A stretch of 64,000 bases of DNA from Epiperipatus broadwayi (GCA_028023455.1 JAQFVV010000050.1:3412626-3476625); one strand, 5' to 3'. Counted from the first letter of the stretch, positions 37,701 through 48,975 are shown. A program made the numbers and translations. Notes: generated by a model from the letters alone, not told the origin.

Positions 37701-38583
37701 CTTTAGCATCCTTCCAATACTAGAGGCAGATAGACAGATAAAAGTCACTCCTCTATGGCGTCCTTAAATTCACTGTGCCTGATTGTCAAAGTTTTATAAA
37801 GGATAATATCTTGTTTATTTTGATCCAACCATCTATATCTTCCTATCTTGATTTCATGAAAATACATCGTCAGGGAGATAATTTTATAGAAATGATACAT
37901 AAGATAGAAAGTAAGTTAGATAGTAGTTATGTAAGAATAGTTATTTACTAGAGTAAAGTAGAATTGTATAAGTCCAAAGTGAAAGTATAAGTATTATAAA
38001 AGATGAAGAATCATATGATATAATTTTAAAGCCAATTACTAAACTGATATAATTTTAAAGAAAAAAAAAAAAACCTTAGAATTAAGTTTTAAAACAATAA
38101 TAAGATTTTAAAATATTGTACGTGAGATTTAGTAAAAGAGATTGCATGTTTATTTGGAAAATGAGTTAAAGAAATGTATAACAAAAAAATGTGTATTTTT
38201 ACATAGTGTGTGGATAATGTTAATTGCTATATAAAGTTAAGGATGGGATCAAAATTTTATCAGTAATTATATTATGATTGATAATAAAAGGAACATGAAA
38301 ATATCATAAGGATTAAATTCTGTAGGATTCCATACTAACAAGAAAAGATAATTTTGTAATTTTTGTATAACTTACATAACAGTAAAGACTTATAGAAATA
38401 TAATTTTGAAATTATAAGGACATAATGTCAAATAGAAAAGTTTAAATGGATAGAAATTTTGTGTATTCAGCTAAGCTCAAAACATGTATCCAATAATAAT
38501 AATATTGTAAAATACTTTTGTAATTATTAATGGTAAAAGGGTAAAATAAAATTCGATAATAATAATGTTAAGACATCAACGGG

Positions 38584-38591
38584 TATAAATA
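38584..38591 (+). promoter_or_regulatory. TATA box of the 3' LTR
   Basis: TATAAATA in the same context as in the first LTR, 77 bp before its AATAAA. Confidence 0.5.
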
Positions 38592-38660
38592 AAAGTTTGT
38601 GATAAGTAAATAGGGATATCCGCTGTAAATAATGTACAAAGTGTTATTTGTTATAATGTT

Positions 38661-38713
38661 AATAAAATGTTATAAAATTTTATTAGTAAGCTTTGTGTCT
38701 TGGTTGTTGTTTT
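38661..38713 (+). terminator. Polyadenylation signal and GT-rich element, 3' LTR
   Basis: AATAAA followed by a GT-rich tract. In a complete element this copy would end the genomic RNA. Confidence 0.6.
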
Positions 38714-39644
38714 TCCTACACATGAAATGCATGAAATCACAGAGCACGTTTATAATTAAACATATTTATGATTTTGCACAGGATAATAAACATTAGAAAT
38801 TTTAATAATTTATTTTGTTTTATTTACATAATAAAATAGAAGAAATATAAGTAGAACAGGTATTGGTCATGGGTTAATTGCCACAATATTTAAGTAAAAT
38901 ATATGCGAACGTTACCACATGGATTTTGATTATCGGATTAATAAATGTTACCACGAAAATATTTAATACATCTAGAAAGAAAAGAAGATTATATTATTTT
39001 ATTATTGTCATTGTTTTTATTAATTAGTTATTCGTTACGTAGTGAACTATGACATAAAATTCCCTTATCATAGTTTACTATGGCAATATGAAATCAGTTT
39101 TAATTACAATTTATGAACCTGAGATTTAGTTATTTATTTACTTATTGATTTATCTATTTGATTTGATATGATTTGATTAATTTAACTCTATTTTATTTAA
39201 TTAATTAATTTATTTATGTGAGCTAGAATTTGTTTTAAAAATATTAAGATATGATAAAAGTTTTAAAAGTCGTAGGAATGCTATTAGTCAATTATTTAGG
39301 ATAGTGTTCTTATGCCATTGGGATAGTATCTCAATGATCTCTCGGCTTGTTCCTTTGTCATTGCTCCAGGTCTCATGGGAATAATAAAAGATGTTTATGT
39401 TGATTCATTTCACAGACATAACTGTGTTTATAAAGTTCTGAGCTAGTGATTATTTTATTTAATTATAATAATATATTTGATAGACTGAGTTAGATAACCC
39501 GGAATTATTATTAATGTTAATTATTATTGACCGGAAATAAATAAGTAAAGAAATCCGGAATAGTTAGTATATTCTTAGCATGTTGGCATGTTGTTGTTAT
39601 TATGGAGCGGGAAGACAATATATATATATATATTAAAATGTTGA

Positions 39645-40210
39645 TTACTCTGATCAAAAGCCTTTTGTACATCCATATAAAAATCTTCTACTACTTCATC
39701 ACTGTGAGAACTTGTTGGGGCATAAACCTGAATTATCTGCATTTGATATCTGCTATTAAGTTGTATAACTAATCTTGCCACTCTGTCTGATACACCATCA
39801 ATCTCCACAATATTGTTCTTCCACTTTTTATTTATAATGAATCCTACTCCACTTGTATTTCCAATATTTGTGCCTTTATAATAGAGCATATGTCCACTTT
39901 TTAAATCAATTGTCTCTTTACCTTTTCTTCTAACTTCACAAAGTCCAATAATATCCCATTTAATATAAGAGAGTTCTTCTTCTAATTCTTGCAATCTTCC
40001 TTCACTTGAAAGTGATCTGCAGTTATAAGTACCTAAATAAAAAGTCGTCATCAAATGGCAGCCTGGGTCTGCCTCCAGGATATTCTTAGCACCCTCCGCC
40101 TTCGGCCACCAACCGCTGCCTTGGTTGGTGACTTTACAGCCTCCTGGGATTAAGGGCCATGCTTTATTTTTGTCTGTCATAATTGTATAATTGGGAAAAA
40201 TCTTTATCAT
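39645..40210 (-). CDS. LINE endonuclease N-terminal part (inverted segment)
   Basis: About 188 coherent LINE codons are read on the minus strand before the frame runs into TA repeat at the junction. They resemble craniofacial development protein 2, itself a domesticated endonuclease of BovB/RTE-type LINEs. A 'KAWPLIPGG' to 'AEGAKNILEADPGCHL' leader is followed by APE-type endonuclease motifs: 'GTYNCRSL' (first strand with the metal-site Asn), 'IIGLCEVRR' (catalytic Glu), 'SGVGFII' and 'YAPTSSHSD'. The rest of the endonuclease (GDFN and SDH motifs) is on the other strand from 40320. Because of the inversion it cannot yield a whole endonuclease. The true start is uncertain: the first Met (40210) or the Met near 40178. 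Confidence 0.85.
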
Positions 40211-40319
40211 TTACACAAACATTCATTCTGCCTTATCAGGCACTGAGAAGAAAGACCATGGTGTTTCTTGATCTTAAACTCAGAGGTAAAAAGCCAATAA
40301 ACTCACCACGCAAATTGTT

Positions 40320-41003
40320 ATGGGAGATTTTAATGCTAGAATTGGTAAACAAATGAAAGATGAAAGTGTTGTAGGTAATTTTGGTTATGGTAATAGAAAT
40401 GAGAGAGGACATAGACTTGTGGAGTTTGCAGAGAAGGAAAAACTTTATATTATGAATTCTTTTTTTGAGAAAAATGTTAGAAGGAAATGGACATGGAAGC
40501 ATCCAAATGAAGGTACAGCAGAATTGGATTATATTTTGACTAACAGGAAATACATATTTCAAGATTGTAATGTTCTTAATAAATTTAACACAGGAAGTGA
40601 TCATCGATTAGTAAGGGGTAAGATACATGTTAATGTAAAACTAGAGAGACAAAAATTATTAAGAAAAACTATATTTACAGTTGATATTCCTAATCTTCAG
40701 AAACATTCTAATGAATTTAAATTAGAACTTACAAATCGGTTTCAAGTATTAGTAGATTTTGAACATGATTCAGATTTGAATGAAATTAATATGAAAATAA
40801 CTGATACACTTTTAAAAACTGCAACAAAGATAGCTGGTAGAATAAAGCAGCAATTGACCAATAAAATTTCTACTGAGACTAGAGAATTTATGAAGAAAAG
40901 AAGGAATATGAAGATATGCAAAAATGATGCATTAAAAAGAATTGAATATCTCGAATTTTGTAAAATGGTGCGGAAAAGAGTTGAAAATGATATAAGAAAG
41001 TAA
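40320..41003 (+). pseudogene. LINE endonuclease C-terminal part and linker
   Basis: 227 codons starting at MGDFNARIGKQ, the GDFN motif of the APE fold. They continue through 'NEGTAELDYILTN' and 'NTGSDHRLVRGK', whose SDH carries the catalytic His, then a Lys/Asn-rich linker. The frame stops at a TAA (41001-41003) where the 13.2 kb copy has a sense codon (TAT). After that single stop the same frame continues without a break into the RT at 41142, so a one-base change ended it. Confidence 0.85.
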
Positions 41004-41141
41004 AACTGTGAACTAGCAAGAAAAGCTGTAGAAGAAAATAAAAGTCTTAAGAATGTAAAACAACATTTTGGTATTGGTAGGAAATTTATATCTGCAATAA
41101 GGAAAAAAGATGGAATTATTACTAAAAAGAGGGATGACATT

Positions 41142-42722
41142 ATGAAATTGGTAGAAGATTTTTATCAAGAATTATATAGTAATAAAGAACAAGTACCTCC
41201 TATATCTATTACATCTTCCAAATTGCCCAGAATTTTAAATGAAGAAGTGAGAAATGCAATTAAATGTATGAAAAAAGGAAAGGCTCCAGGTAATGATGGA
41301 ATTATAATTGATATATTAAAAGAAGCAGGTGAAGAAACAGAAAAAATATTAGCAAAGTTATATACCAAATGTCTAAATGATAAAGATGTACCGGATGATT
41401 GGAAGAATGCAGTAATAATATTAATATTTAAAAAAGGTGATAAAGAAGATATTAGAAATTACAGACCTATCAGCCTTTTATCAGTTTTATATAAAATTTT
41501 TACCAAGATAATTACAACTCGTCTACAGAGAACCTTGGATTTTCACCAACCAAGAGAACAAGCTGGATTTAAAAGTGGTTTTAGTACAGTAGATCATATT
41601 CAAGTATTGAGAGAAGTTATAGAAAGGACAAATGAATATGAGTTGTCTTTATGTTTTGGATTTGTAGATTATGAAAAGGCATTTGATTCTATAAACATTT
41701 CTTCAGTGATTAAAGCATTGGATCATCAAGGTATAGATCCAGGATATTGTCATATTTTAAAGAATATTTATAAAAATGCAACAGCAACAATTAGATTACA
41801 TAATGATACTGGGAAAGTCAACATTGAGAAAGGTGTAAGACAAGGTGACTCCATATCTCCAAAACTTTTTACAGCAGTGCTGCAAGAAGTATTTTGTGGA
41901 TTAAAATGGGAAACTAAAGGAGTGAAAGTAAATGGAGATTATTTAAGTCATTTAGATTTCGCAGATGATGTAGTTGTTTTTGCAAATAATGCTTCCAAGC
42001 TGCAGGAAATGTTGCAGGAGTTATCAGATGAAAGTAGGAAAGTAGGACTAAAGATAAATGTTAAAAAGACTAAAGTAATGTTTAATCGATTTGCTCCAAA
42101 TATGAAAATAAAGATTGATTATGATGAATTAGAAGAAGTTAAGAGTTACAAATACCTTGGTCAGATTATTAATACAGATGGAAACATAATAGAGGAAATT
42201 AATCATAGAATTAAACTTGGTTGGAGTGCTTTTGGTAGAAATAACTTGATATTAAAAGGAAATATGCCTATGTGTTTGAAAAGAAAGGTTTTTAACAAAT
42301 GTGTTTTACCAGTTCTTACTTATGGATCTGAGACTTGGACACTTAATAGAAGATCAATACAGAGACTTCAGACCACTCAAAGAAGTATGGAGAGATGTAT
42401 GTTGGGAGTAACAAGAAGAGATCAAAAACGCAATGTATGGGTAAGACAACAAACAGGTGTTACTGACCTCATTGAAAAAATTAAAAGATTGAAGTGGAGT
42501 TGGGCTGGACATATTGCTAGAAGAGATGATAATAGATGGACAATTGAAGTTTTAAACTGGATTCCAAGAGATTGTAAAAGACCCAGAAGGAAACCACATG
42601 TAAGATGGATGGATGAAATAAGAAAATGTGTAGGGGTGATGTGGAGAAGAGAAGCTAAAGATCGGAGAAGATGGATTAAACTTGGAGAGACCTTCATCCT
42701 GCAGTGGATTGATAATGGTTGA
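41142..42722 (+). CDS. LINE reverse transcriptase domain and C-terminal tail
   Basis: 526 codons. The RT opens with '[12 protein letters not shown]' and '[16 protein letters not shown]' (RT motif 1-2 region), then '[14 protein letters not shown]', '[11 protein letters not shown]' (motif A, catalytic Asp), '[10 protein letters not shown]' (motif B), '[10 protein letters not shown]' (motif C, the two catalytic Asp), '[12 protein letters not shown]' (motif D) and 'YKYLGQII' (thumb edge). The C-terminal extension has 'SETWTLNRR', 'MERCMLGV' and '[14 protein letters not shown]', typical of this LINE group. All catalytic residues are intact. With the upstream stop it is translated only from an internal Met, so the copy is probably dead, but a close relative must be or have been active recently. 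Confidence 0.93.
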   Translation: MKLVEDFYQELYSNKEQVPPISITSSKLPRILNEEVRNAIKCMKKGKAPGNDGIIIDILKEAGEETEKILAKLYTKCLNDKDVPDDWKNAVIILIFKKGDKEDIRNYRPISLLSVLYKIFTKIITTRLQRTLDFHQPREQAGFKSGFSTVDHIQVLREVIERTNEYELSLCFGFVDYEKAFDSINISSVIKALDHQGIDPGYCHILKNIYKNATATIRLHNDTGKVNIEKGVRQGDSISPKLFTAVLQEVFCGLKWETKGVKVNGDYLSHLDFADDVVVFANNASKLQEMLQELSDESRKVGLKINVKKTKVMFNRFAPNMKIKIDYDELEEVKSYKYLGQIINTDGNIIEEINHRIKLGWSAFGRNNLILKGNMPMCLKRKVFNKCVLPVLTYGSETWTLNRRSIQRLQTTQRSMERCMLGVTRRDQKRNVWVRQQTGVTDLIEKIKRLKWSWAGHIARRDDNRWTIEVLNWIPRDCKRPRRKPHVRWMDEIRKCVGVMWRREAKDRRRWIKLGETFILQWIDNG

Positions 42723-42740
42723 TAATGATGATGATGATAT

Positions 42741-43790
42741 ATATATATAATAGATTATTCTAAATACTTTTAAATAATTTGTATATTTACTTTAATATAA
42801 TTAAATAGACTTGCTGGGATAATTTAAAAATAACCCTGCAAGCTCTAATCAAGTCACACCCATCTTCAATTCATGTAACAAATATCTGGAGGAATAAGAC
42901 ATTAACAGAAAAAATATTTTAATCAATCATTTAATAATACACCTTATTAATAATAAAAAAAATAGAAAATGACATGATAATATGAGAATTTAAAATTATT
43001 CATTTTATTCAAAACCATAGTTTCACAAAATGTATAATTAACCAATTTATTACTATTCCATTAAATTAATTAACTTTTGCTTTTATTGATTAATTTTTTT
43101 AAATAACCAAAGTTAAAAAAGCAACATTTTCAAAATCAGAAATAAACAATCTTTAAATTAGCTTAATTAATCCTCTATTTTATTTTAGGGAGAAAATCAA
43201 ATAAAAACATTGCTAAATGTAATTTAATAAAAATTAAATTACTTAAAGAGCCTCTTTTTATTATTTTAAAGAGAATAATAAAATTGATTAAAAACGTGTT
43301 TTAATAAAAAAAATTCAAAATTATCAATATTACTTTTAAAAAAATATTTCTTTTATAAAAATGCATTAAAAACAATATACTGATAAAAATATCTTTAACC
43401 ATAATTTTATTCTTTTTGGAGTTGTTCTTTGCAATTATAATTTTTTCAGGTAAGATTACTTTTTAAAGGCTTCATCATAATATACATGATTAATTTATCC
43501 TTTTGGTATGTAATGCTTTAGATTAATAAAACATAAACATTTATCCATTTACTTTCCAAATATAATTTTTTATGAAGCTAACATTCAGAGGTACTCATGT
43601 TTGTGGTTAGAGATAATTTTTCAGATAACTGCAAGGGTAATGTCTTTTTTATATTTTTATAGAGATGCATGATACATAGAAAAAAAAATATGTCAACTTT
43701 TAGCTCAATTTAGCACTTGGTTTTCATTGTAAAAAACAGTTTTATAACTAAACTTGTTGTGTGCTAACAGGCTGGTTAAAACTTCAACAG
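42741..43790. other. AT-rich spacer
   Basis: It begins with the TA tract at the LINE 3' junction. Nothing else was recognised. Confidence 0.45.
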
Positions 43791-43791
43791 C

Positions 43792-44169
43792 TTGAATAAG
43801 ACTTTTGTTTATTTCTATTTTAGAAACTGTAGGATATTTTTCTCTTATGGACTTTTTCAATCAGCTGGATCAAGACTGGTTGCCTTTCACAAGACTCTTA
43901 GGCCTTCTGACTTACTAATACCCTTATACTGGAACAAACCTGTCTCTGACCAAATACAATTTTGTCTCCAATATGACAAAATTTTAATGTTACCAAACAA
44001 ATCAATTTTTATAAACACAATTACTCAACTATTTCTTTTCTTCAATATTGACATTAAAAGCCAAGTCAAAAATTTAAATAAGAATTATGAATTTTTTGAC
44101 ATTCCTTTTTTAATTAAAAAATTTTCTTGTCAAAAAAACAAGATAATTAGATTAATTAGATTGATGTGA
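43792..44169 (+). CDS. 125-codon open frame, unknown and doubtful
   Basis: The first ~60 codons (43830-44010) are less AT-rich than the surroundings and include 'QSAGSRLVAFHKTL' and 'LIPLYWNKPVSD'. A second frame is also open over part of the stretch, after an acceptor-like TTTCTATTTTAG at 43823. The C-terminal half is Asn/Lys/Ile/Phe-rich like translated spacer. No family was recognised. It could hold an exon or a transposon relic. Confidence 0.2.
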   Translation: MNKTFVYFYFRNCRIFFSYGLFQSAGSRLVAFHKTLRPSDLLIPLYWNKPVSDQIQFCLQYDKILMLPNKSIFINTITQLFLFFNIDIKSQVKNLNKNYEFFDIPFLIKKFSCQKNKIIRLIRLM

Positions 44170-45350
44170 TAAACACTACTTTTTTTTTGCAAAGTGATAA
44201 AAAAAGAAAGAAAACCAACTCATTAATTAAATAAAAATTTTAACAAAATGGTAAAATCATATTTTCTTCTTTTTTAAAAAAAAAATATCAAACAAAAATT
44301 GATCTGCTATTCCTCTTTCAAATGTTAAAATTAAAACTATTAAATAATTTACTCAAGAGAAAGTTTTTATTTCCTAGTACATTTTTTCCAAAACTAGAAA
44401 TTAATACTGAAAAATAAACTAAATTATTGTAGAAACAGAACAAAAAAAACTATTTATCTTCATTTGCTAATTGAATTACATATTGAAATATTCATATTAT
44501 TATTTTAAAAAGTTAATGTTTGAGAATTATTTAAAGAAAATTGTTTAGAATTTTCACATTGTAAACATCCATTACTATAGTTAGTTTTTAATACAGCAAT
44601 GTAGCCAAATGGCTACAAAATATGAAGGGGGGGCCCAAAATAATGATGGTCATTATCTGGTTTCCATGCCTGTTGTAATATATATTCCAGCTGTTACATA
44701 CTTTTTTCAGGATTTCTTCTGCATCAATCTTCCAAATTACATCACTGGGTGAAATCAGGGGTTTACATAGCACATTTTTAGAATGAATTTTGTATATTTC
44801 TCAATTATTTTTATTATGTCTGAAATATTAGAATTAACACTGATTTTTTTTTACACCAATGACATTTTTCTCTTAGATTTAGTTTGTAAGAATCATACAT
44901 TTTACTTGCAATTTATGAAACATTTACATGATGTGGTAAAATGTAAACATTCTGTTTTGTGCCAAAAAAGAGTGCAAACTTTATCCCAACAGTATCATCT
45001 CTCAAAACTTGAGTGCAAAACATTTTTTAATTAAAAATTATCCAAAACAATAACAATCCAGGAAGAAAACAGATTAGTTTATATATTTTAATGGAAATTG
45101 GGTGCTTGTATTATAGATAAAGATCCAATTGGATGGCGCCGTTTTCACGCTAAAACTATAAAATATGAACATCCATGGGCCGTTGATTTTAATAATTTTT
45201 CTGTGCTTTTTTGTAATGTGAAAATAAAAACAAAACAAAATTGTCTTTTATAAATATTATTTTTTATTAACGTATACAATTTAAATGATAATAATAAATA
45301 TAAAATAAAATCAACAAATTAAAATTTGATTCATGTTTTTCTATCGTATA
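44170..45350. other. AT-rich spacer
   Basis: No feature was recognised. A minus-strand stretch at 44600-44770 has an acceptor-like CACCCAG and a GTATGT donor around an 'IWKIDAEEILKK' frame, but this is too little to call an exon. Confidence 0.4.
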
Positions 45351-45482
45351 TTTTTTTAATTGTGTTACGGCTTTTTTTTATACAGTTTTTATGGGAAATT
45401 TTTTTACTTGTGTTACGGCTTTTTTTTTTTATCAATTTTCTATCGGATATTTTTTTACTTGTGTTACACCTTTTTTTGTTGT
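45350..45482. repeat. Tandem repeat, about 57-bp unit, three copies
   Basis: Units share 'ttgtgttacggcttttttt' (third copy 'ttgtgttacacc') and 'tttctatcgg.tatttttttact'. Copies differ at several sites and in T-run length. Confidence 0.8.
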
Positions 45483-45524
45483 TTAACTAAAAAATAATAA
45501 TCATAATAAAAGTAAAAGTTGTTA

Positions 45525-45620
45525 CAGTTAGATTTAGGGTTAGTTTTAGGGTTAGTTTAGGATTAGGTTTAGGGTTAGTTTTAAAGTTAGGGTTAGTTTT
45601 AGGGTTAGTGTTCTGTTTGT
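45525..45620. repeat. Interstitial telomere-like repeat (TTAGGG-type)
   Basis: About a dozen variants of TTAGGG occur in one orientation, mainly TTTAGGGTTAG and TTAGTTTTAGGG, with TTAGGA and TTAAAG variants. TTAGGG is the ancestral animal telomere unit and is usual in lophotrochozoans and vertebrates, while most insects have TTAGG. It could be a relic of break repair with telomeric DNA or a degenerate minisatellite. Confidence 0.75.
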
Positions 45621-46130
45621 TTGTAATGCTAAAATAAAAAAATTCAAAATCGTAAGTGTACTCGGACAGAAGAAAGAAACTCAAACTTTTTTAAACAACA
45701 ACAAACACATACAAATGTCTTCTTTACTTATTAAACATGTTTATAATATTTGCTTTTTATTAAATTTACAAAAAAACCTGTATATTTGGACTTTTCTTAT
45801 TGGATATTTTTTTGTACCGCTCTTTTTTACTTCAAAAATATGCAGACGGTAGAATCTTCTTTGTCTCATGTAATGTTACTAACAGTACGTTACTTGACAC
45901 GTTACCTAATTGCAACTCAATAAAAACATAGATATTTAACATTTACCCAAATAAAAGTTCAATACAGTATGTTGTAAAAAGTCTTATAATTATTGTTTTA
46001 AAAAATCTGAACATTTCAATAGTTTAAAATAAATAAAAAAATCCAATAAAAACATTTCAACACAATTCAAATACAAACTCTCTCATCAGCCGTAATTATT
46101 TTATAAACTGTGCGAATTCAGAAAATGTAA
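45621..46130. other. AT-rich spacer
   Basis: No feature was recognised. Confidence 0.4.
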
Positions 46131-46134
46131 TTGC

Positions 46135-46345
46135 TGCTTAGTGACATACATGCTGTACTGCAATGCGACATAGTGGCCTGCCTTCTGTAGCACAACAAAA
46201 AAGTTGTATTATAGAAAACGTGGGTTCGAACATGTCAGCCGCGGAAACAGCATTTTCATGTGTTTTAGCACGAAAACCGTGCCATAGAATGACGTCTTTA
46301 GCTATAAGATGAGTACCAGAAATTGTTTTTAAGTTATTAAACATG
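46135..46345 (-). repeat. Possible tRNA-derived SINE
   Basis: This ~200-bp block is much richer in GC and CpG than its surroundings. On the minus strand it contains GTTCGAACCC, matching a Pol III B box, about 90 bp downstream of a TAGCTAAAGACG stretch that loosely fits an A box. It is not a tRNA: no cloverleaf was found. There is no second full copy in the window to confirm it as a repeat. Confidence 0.35.
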
Positions 46346-46559
46346 GCAGCTAGAGGTCATTTTAATTATTATTTAAAATAGACCTTGGTAAATTTTACAT
46401 AACATAATATTTATTTAAAATTAAAATATTATTTATCAGTACCTATATATGTATATAAATAGAAAAACAAAATTGCTATTATACAAAACTATTTCAGTAA
46501 ATCAAACAGAAAACCGGTTTATATATATATAAACAAAATACAAATTAACTCATCAATTT

Positions 46560-47640
46560 TTGAAATTATAATGACTTAATATCAACATGGGCATGGAAAT
46601 AATATTGGCATCATCAAGAAATTTGGGCATTCCATCATGAGATTGTTGGTGATATTGTATGGCTGGAGAGATGGGGAGTGGAGAGGATTGAAGCCTGTCC
46701 ATTAAGTGTGTAAATTTCCTATTTTAATATAATCTAAACAGTGATTATATATGTGTGTAAGATGATGAACTGGATCAACTAGTGAGTGGTGGTTCAACAT
46801 GAAATGCATATATTGGATATCATTTATTTTTTCACATGTATGTGTTCATGTGTATTCATTGTATGAGATAGATTGAATACCTGAAGGGAGCATGAAAATA
46901 TGGACTCAAATCCCCTGTAATTATATCTAAACTCCAGTGATATAAAGTATACCTGTATTAAAATGTTAATAAATAAATAGATAAATAAAAGCTATAAAAG
47001 TTTACATATGACTACCATTCTAATTAACTTTATACAATTAACTGTAAAATCCAAGCATTTTACAATTAACTGTAAAATCCAAATCAGAATTGCAATAAAT
47101 CTGTATGTTGGCTGCTGTTTTTTATTTATAAGATCTGAGTTCAAATCCCTTTTAATTACATTAAATTCAGTATAGATGATATAGTTTATATTTTTACATA
47201 TTGCATATTCAGCCTGTATTCTTCCCACTCCTCTTCTGTGTATTTAAATTGAATATAAAGATCCTATATAAGAGTGGTCAGACTGCCTTAAAGTCTACAT
47301 GGGTATGACTATAATATTATCATCAATAAGAGACTTGATCATTCCATCATCAGATTTTCAATGATATGGATAGCTGAACAGTTGGAAAGAAGATTGAAGC
47401 CTCTTATTAAAGTTTCTAAAGTTCTTTTCTTAATTATAAACTGGACACTAATTATGTATGTGTGAGAGAAAGGGGATGATTTGGACAAAATTATGAGTGA
47501 TGGTTTAGCACAAAATACATTTATTGGAAATGATTTATCATTTAGCATATGCATATGATCATGTATATTAATTGTATAAGATGGAATGGATAGCTGTAGG
47601 AAGCTTTAAAATTTGAGTTCAAATCCCTTCTAATTATATT
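46560..47640 (+). repeat. Two tandem-lying copies of a ~370-bp interspersed repeat
   Basis: Copies at about 46585-46930 and 47285-47640 share, in order, 'catgggcatggaa'/'catgggtatgact', 'cattccatcatgaga'/'cattccatcatcaga', 'ttgaagcct', 'gtgtgtaagatgatgaactgg'/'gtgagagaaaggggatgattt', 'atttattggaaatgattta' and a terminal 'ttgagttcaaatccctt' (B-box-like GTTCAAATCC). A partial inverted relative lies at 27.44-27.65 kb. A ~23-bp tandem duplication ('acaattaactgtaaaatcca') sits between them at 47036-47084. The B-box-like end suggests a tRNA-derived SINE, which is unproven. Confidence 0.55.
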
Positions 47641-48805
47641 AATACTATACTTTTTTTTTTGTTTTTTTTTTGTTTAATTCATAAATTTCATCAAATTTTA
47701 TAAATATACATGTATATAAACATTGTAATATTATTTGAAATATCTCAGTAATAATTAGAAGAAAATGTTCAACAAATTTATAATTAGTTAATCTCAATTT
47801 AAAATTATCAATTCAAGTTAAATTATGTCCTCTAACAAACAGGCAATATATTTTGTCTGAATTTACTTAGACTAAAAGATGGCTTAAGTAAATTTAGACA
47901 AATGATATTATTTATTTGTTAAAGCCCATGCTTCAGTTTTGACTCACAGTTTTTACTGGTAGTTACCTAATTAAAATGTTGCAGGCATTTTTTGTAGTAA
48001 TTAAATGAATATTCTCATGTATAAGTTAGGGTTTATATCTTAAAGTATCCATGTAAAATATTATTTAATATATTGTAACCTTTAGTCATTACCACTATCT
48101 AATAAATTAAGCCTAATACAAAAATCTGTAACCTTAGGGTTCACAAACACAAAATAAGAAAAGGCATAAAAGTGCCCAAAGTGATACCAAAACAGGCAGA
48201 CACTATAATAACTATGGATTTTTATCAGAGAATGAGTTCTCCTATGGACAAAATATACTATAACACAAATATAAACAATAGAATCTCAGGTTTTTATTTT
48301 ATCTAAATATCGAATTATTATTTTATCCAAATCTTAGAGTTTTATTCTTATTGAATATAATAAATAATTTATTTGCTTAATACTCAAATGCATTAAAATG
48401 AGATAATAATTTAGGTTCTTATACACAAAATACTCTTTTTATAATTTATAAACTCATACTTTATTTTTAAAATAAACAAAAAAGTTGAAAATGGTAAATA
48501 TCCAAGGACCTGAAAACTTCAAATAACTTTTGATTAGCAATATAAACACTCTCATAATATTTAAGGTTCTTCTCTTACAAAAAATCATGTTGATATAAAT
48601 TGTGTAAATCTTACTGACATATCTTAGTGTATACCCTTGTACTAAACAAAGTAAAATAATGCAGTATGCAGAAAGGATACTTTTATACCATCCACTACAT
48701 CATTAAATACACTTGTAATAAAAAACAGAACAATAAATTATTTTATTTAAAATAATGCAGGTATAAAGAATATATACTATGTAATATTAAATCATCCATG
48801 CACTT
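47641..48805. other. AT-rich spacer
   Basis: No feature was recognised. Confidence 0.4.
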
Positions 48806-48810
48806 TACTA

Positions 48811-48975
48811 TTGTTACACAATGTTTTATTTACCACTGTCTTTTATAGTTTGCAGTTTCAATTGCACCAGCAATATAAAAGTTCTGAAGAAGATTGCTGG
48901 GGCAATCGAAACTGTAAACTGTAAAAGAGGGTAAACTGTAAAAGAGGGTGGTAATTAAAGCATTGTGTATTACAT
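48811..48975. repeat. Palindrome centred on a hammerhead-like core
   Basis: The arms (48811-48875 and 48893-48975) are inverted complements, for example 'gtttgcagtttcaattgc' against 'gcaatcgaaactgtaaac'. At 48884-48912 CTGAAGA, one A, GATTGC, a TGGG loop, GCAATC, then GAAAC gives a perfect six-pair stem II in the hammerhead CUGANGA...GAA context. The right arm carries a tandem duplication of 'gtaaactgtaaaagaggg'. This layout recurs at 57.7-58.2 and 60.1-60.6 kb. Confidence 0.65.

Larger units (their letters stand above)
30427..39617 (+). mobile_element. LTR retroelement with giant (~4.55 kb) LTRs and a 97-bp interior
   Basis: Two direct repeats, 30427-34988 and 35086-39617, are near identical along their whole length. 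Each starts TGTGCCC and ends in ACA (TG...CA rule), the left flank and right flank are both (TA)n (an ambiguous AT duplication), and a polypurine tract (GAAGGGGGAAG) lies 4 bp before the second repeat. Each repeat contains one TATA box and an AATAAA 77 bp further on with a GT-rich tract, in the order U3-R-U5. No gag, protease, RT or integrase is present, so the element is non-autonomous. No clear TGG primer-binding site follows the first LTR. The alternative is a simple tandem segmental duplication, but that does not explain the TG/CA ends, the polypurine tract or the extra 97 bp. Confidence 0.65.
35086..39617 (+). repeat. 3' LTR (4532 bp)
   Basis: Same boundaries as the first copy (TGTGCCC ... 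GAAGACA). Its right end abuts the TA tract in which the 39.6 kb LINE sits. Where the two copies differ in GC-rich stretches, this copy usually gives the longer continuous reading frame, for example the frame at 36665-36800 that is broken in the first LTR. Confidence 0.65.
39630..42740 (+). mobile_element. Young CFDP2/RTE-like LINE with 5' inversion
   Basis: The 3' portion (about 40308-42722 plus a TGATGATGATGAT tail) is in plus orientation. The 5' portion (leader plus N-terminal endonuclease, 39634-40308) is the reverse complement. Comparison with the uninverted copy at 13.2-16.2 kb shows that the break falls between the DQ-x-NQH coding and the VMGDFN coding, with almost no bases lost. This is the classic product of twin priming during target-primed reverse transcription. 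Both ends lie in (TA)n, so the target duplication cannot be measured. Confidence 0.88.

Noticed and set aside
44600-44770. Exon on the minus strand (IWKIDAEEILKK frame)
   Set aside because: Splice sites are weak and the open stretch is under 25 codons. Chance is likely in this composition.
46135-46345. tRNA gene
   Set aside because: A B-box match is present, but no acceptor, D or anticodon stems could be paired.
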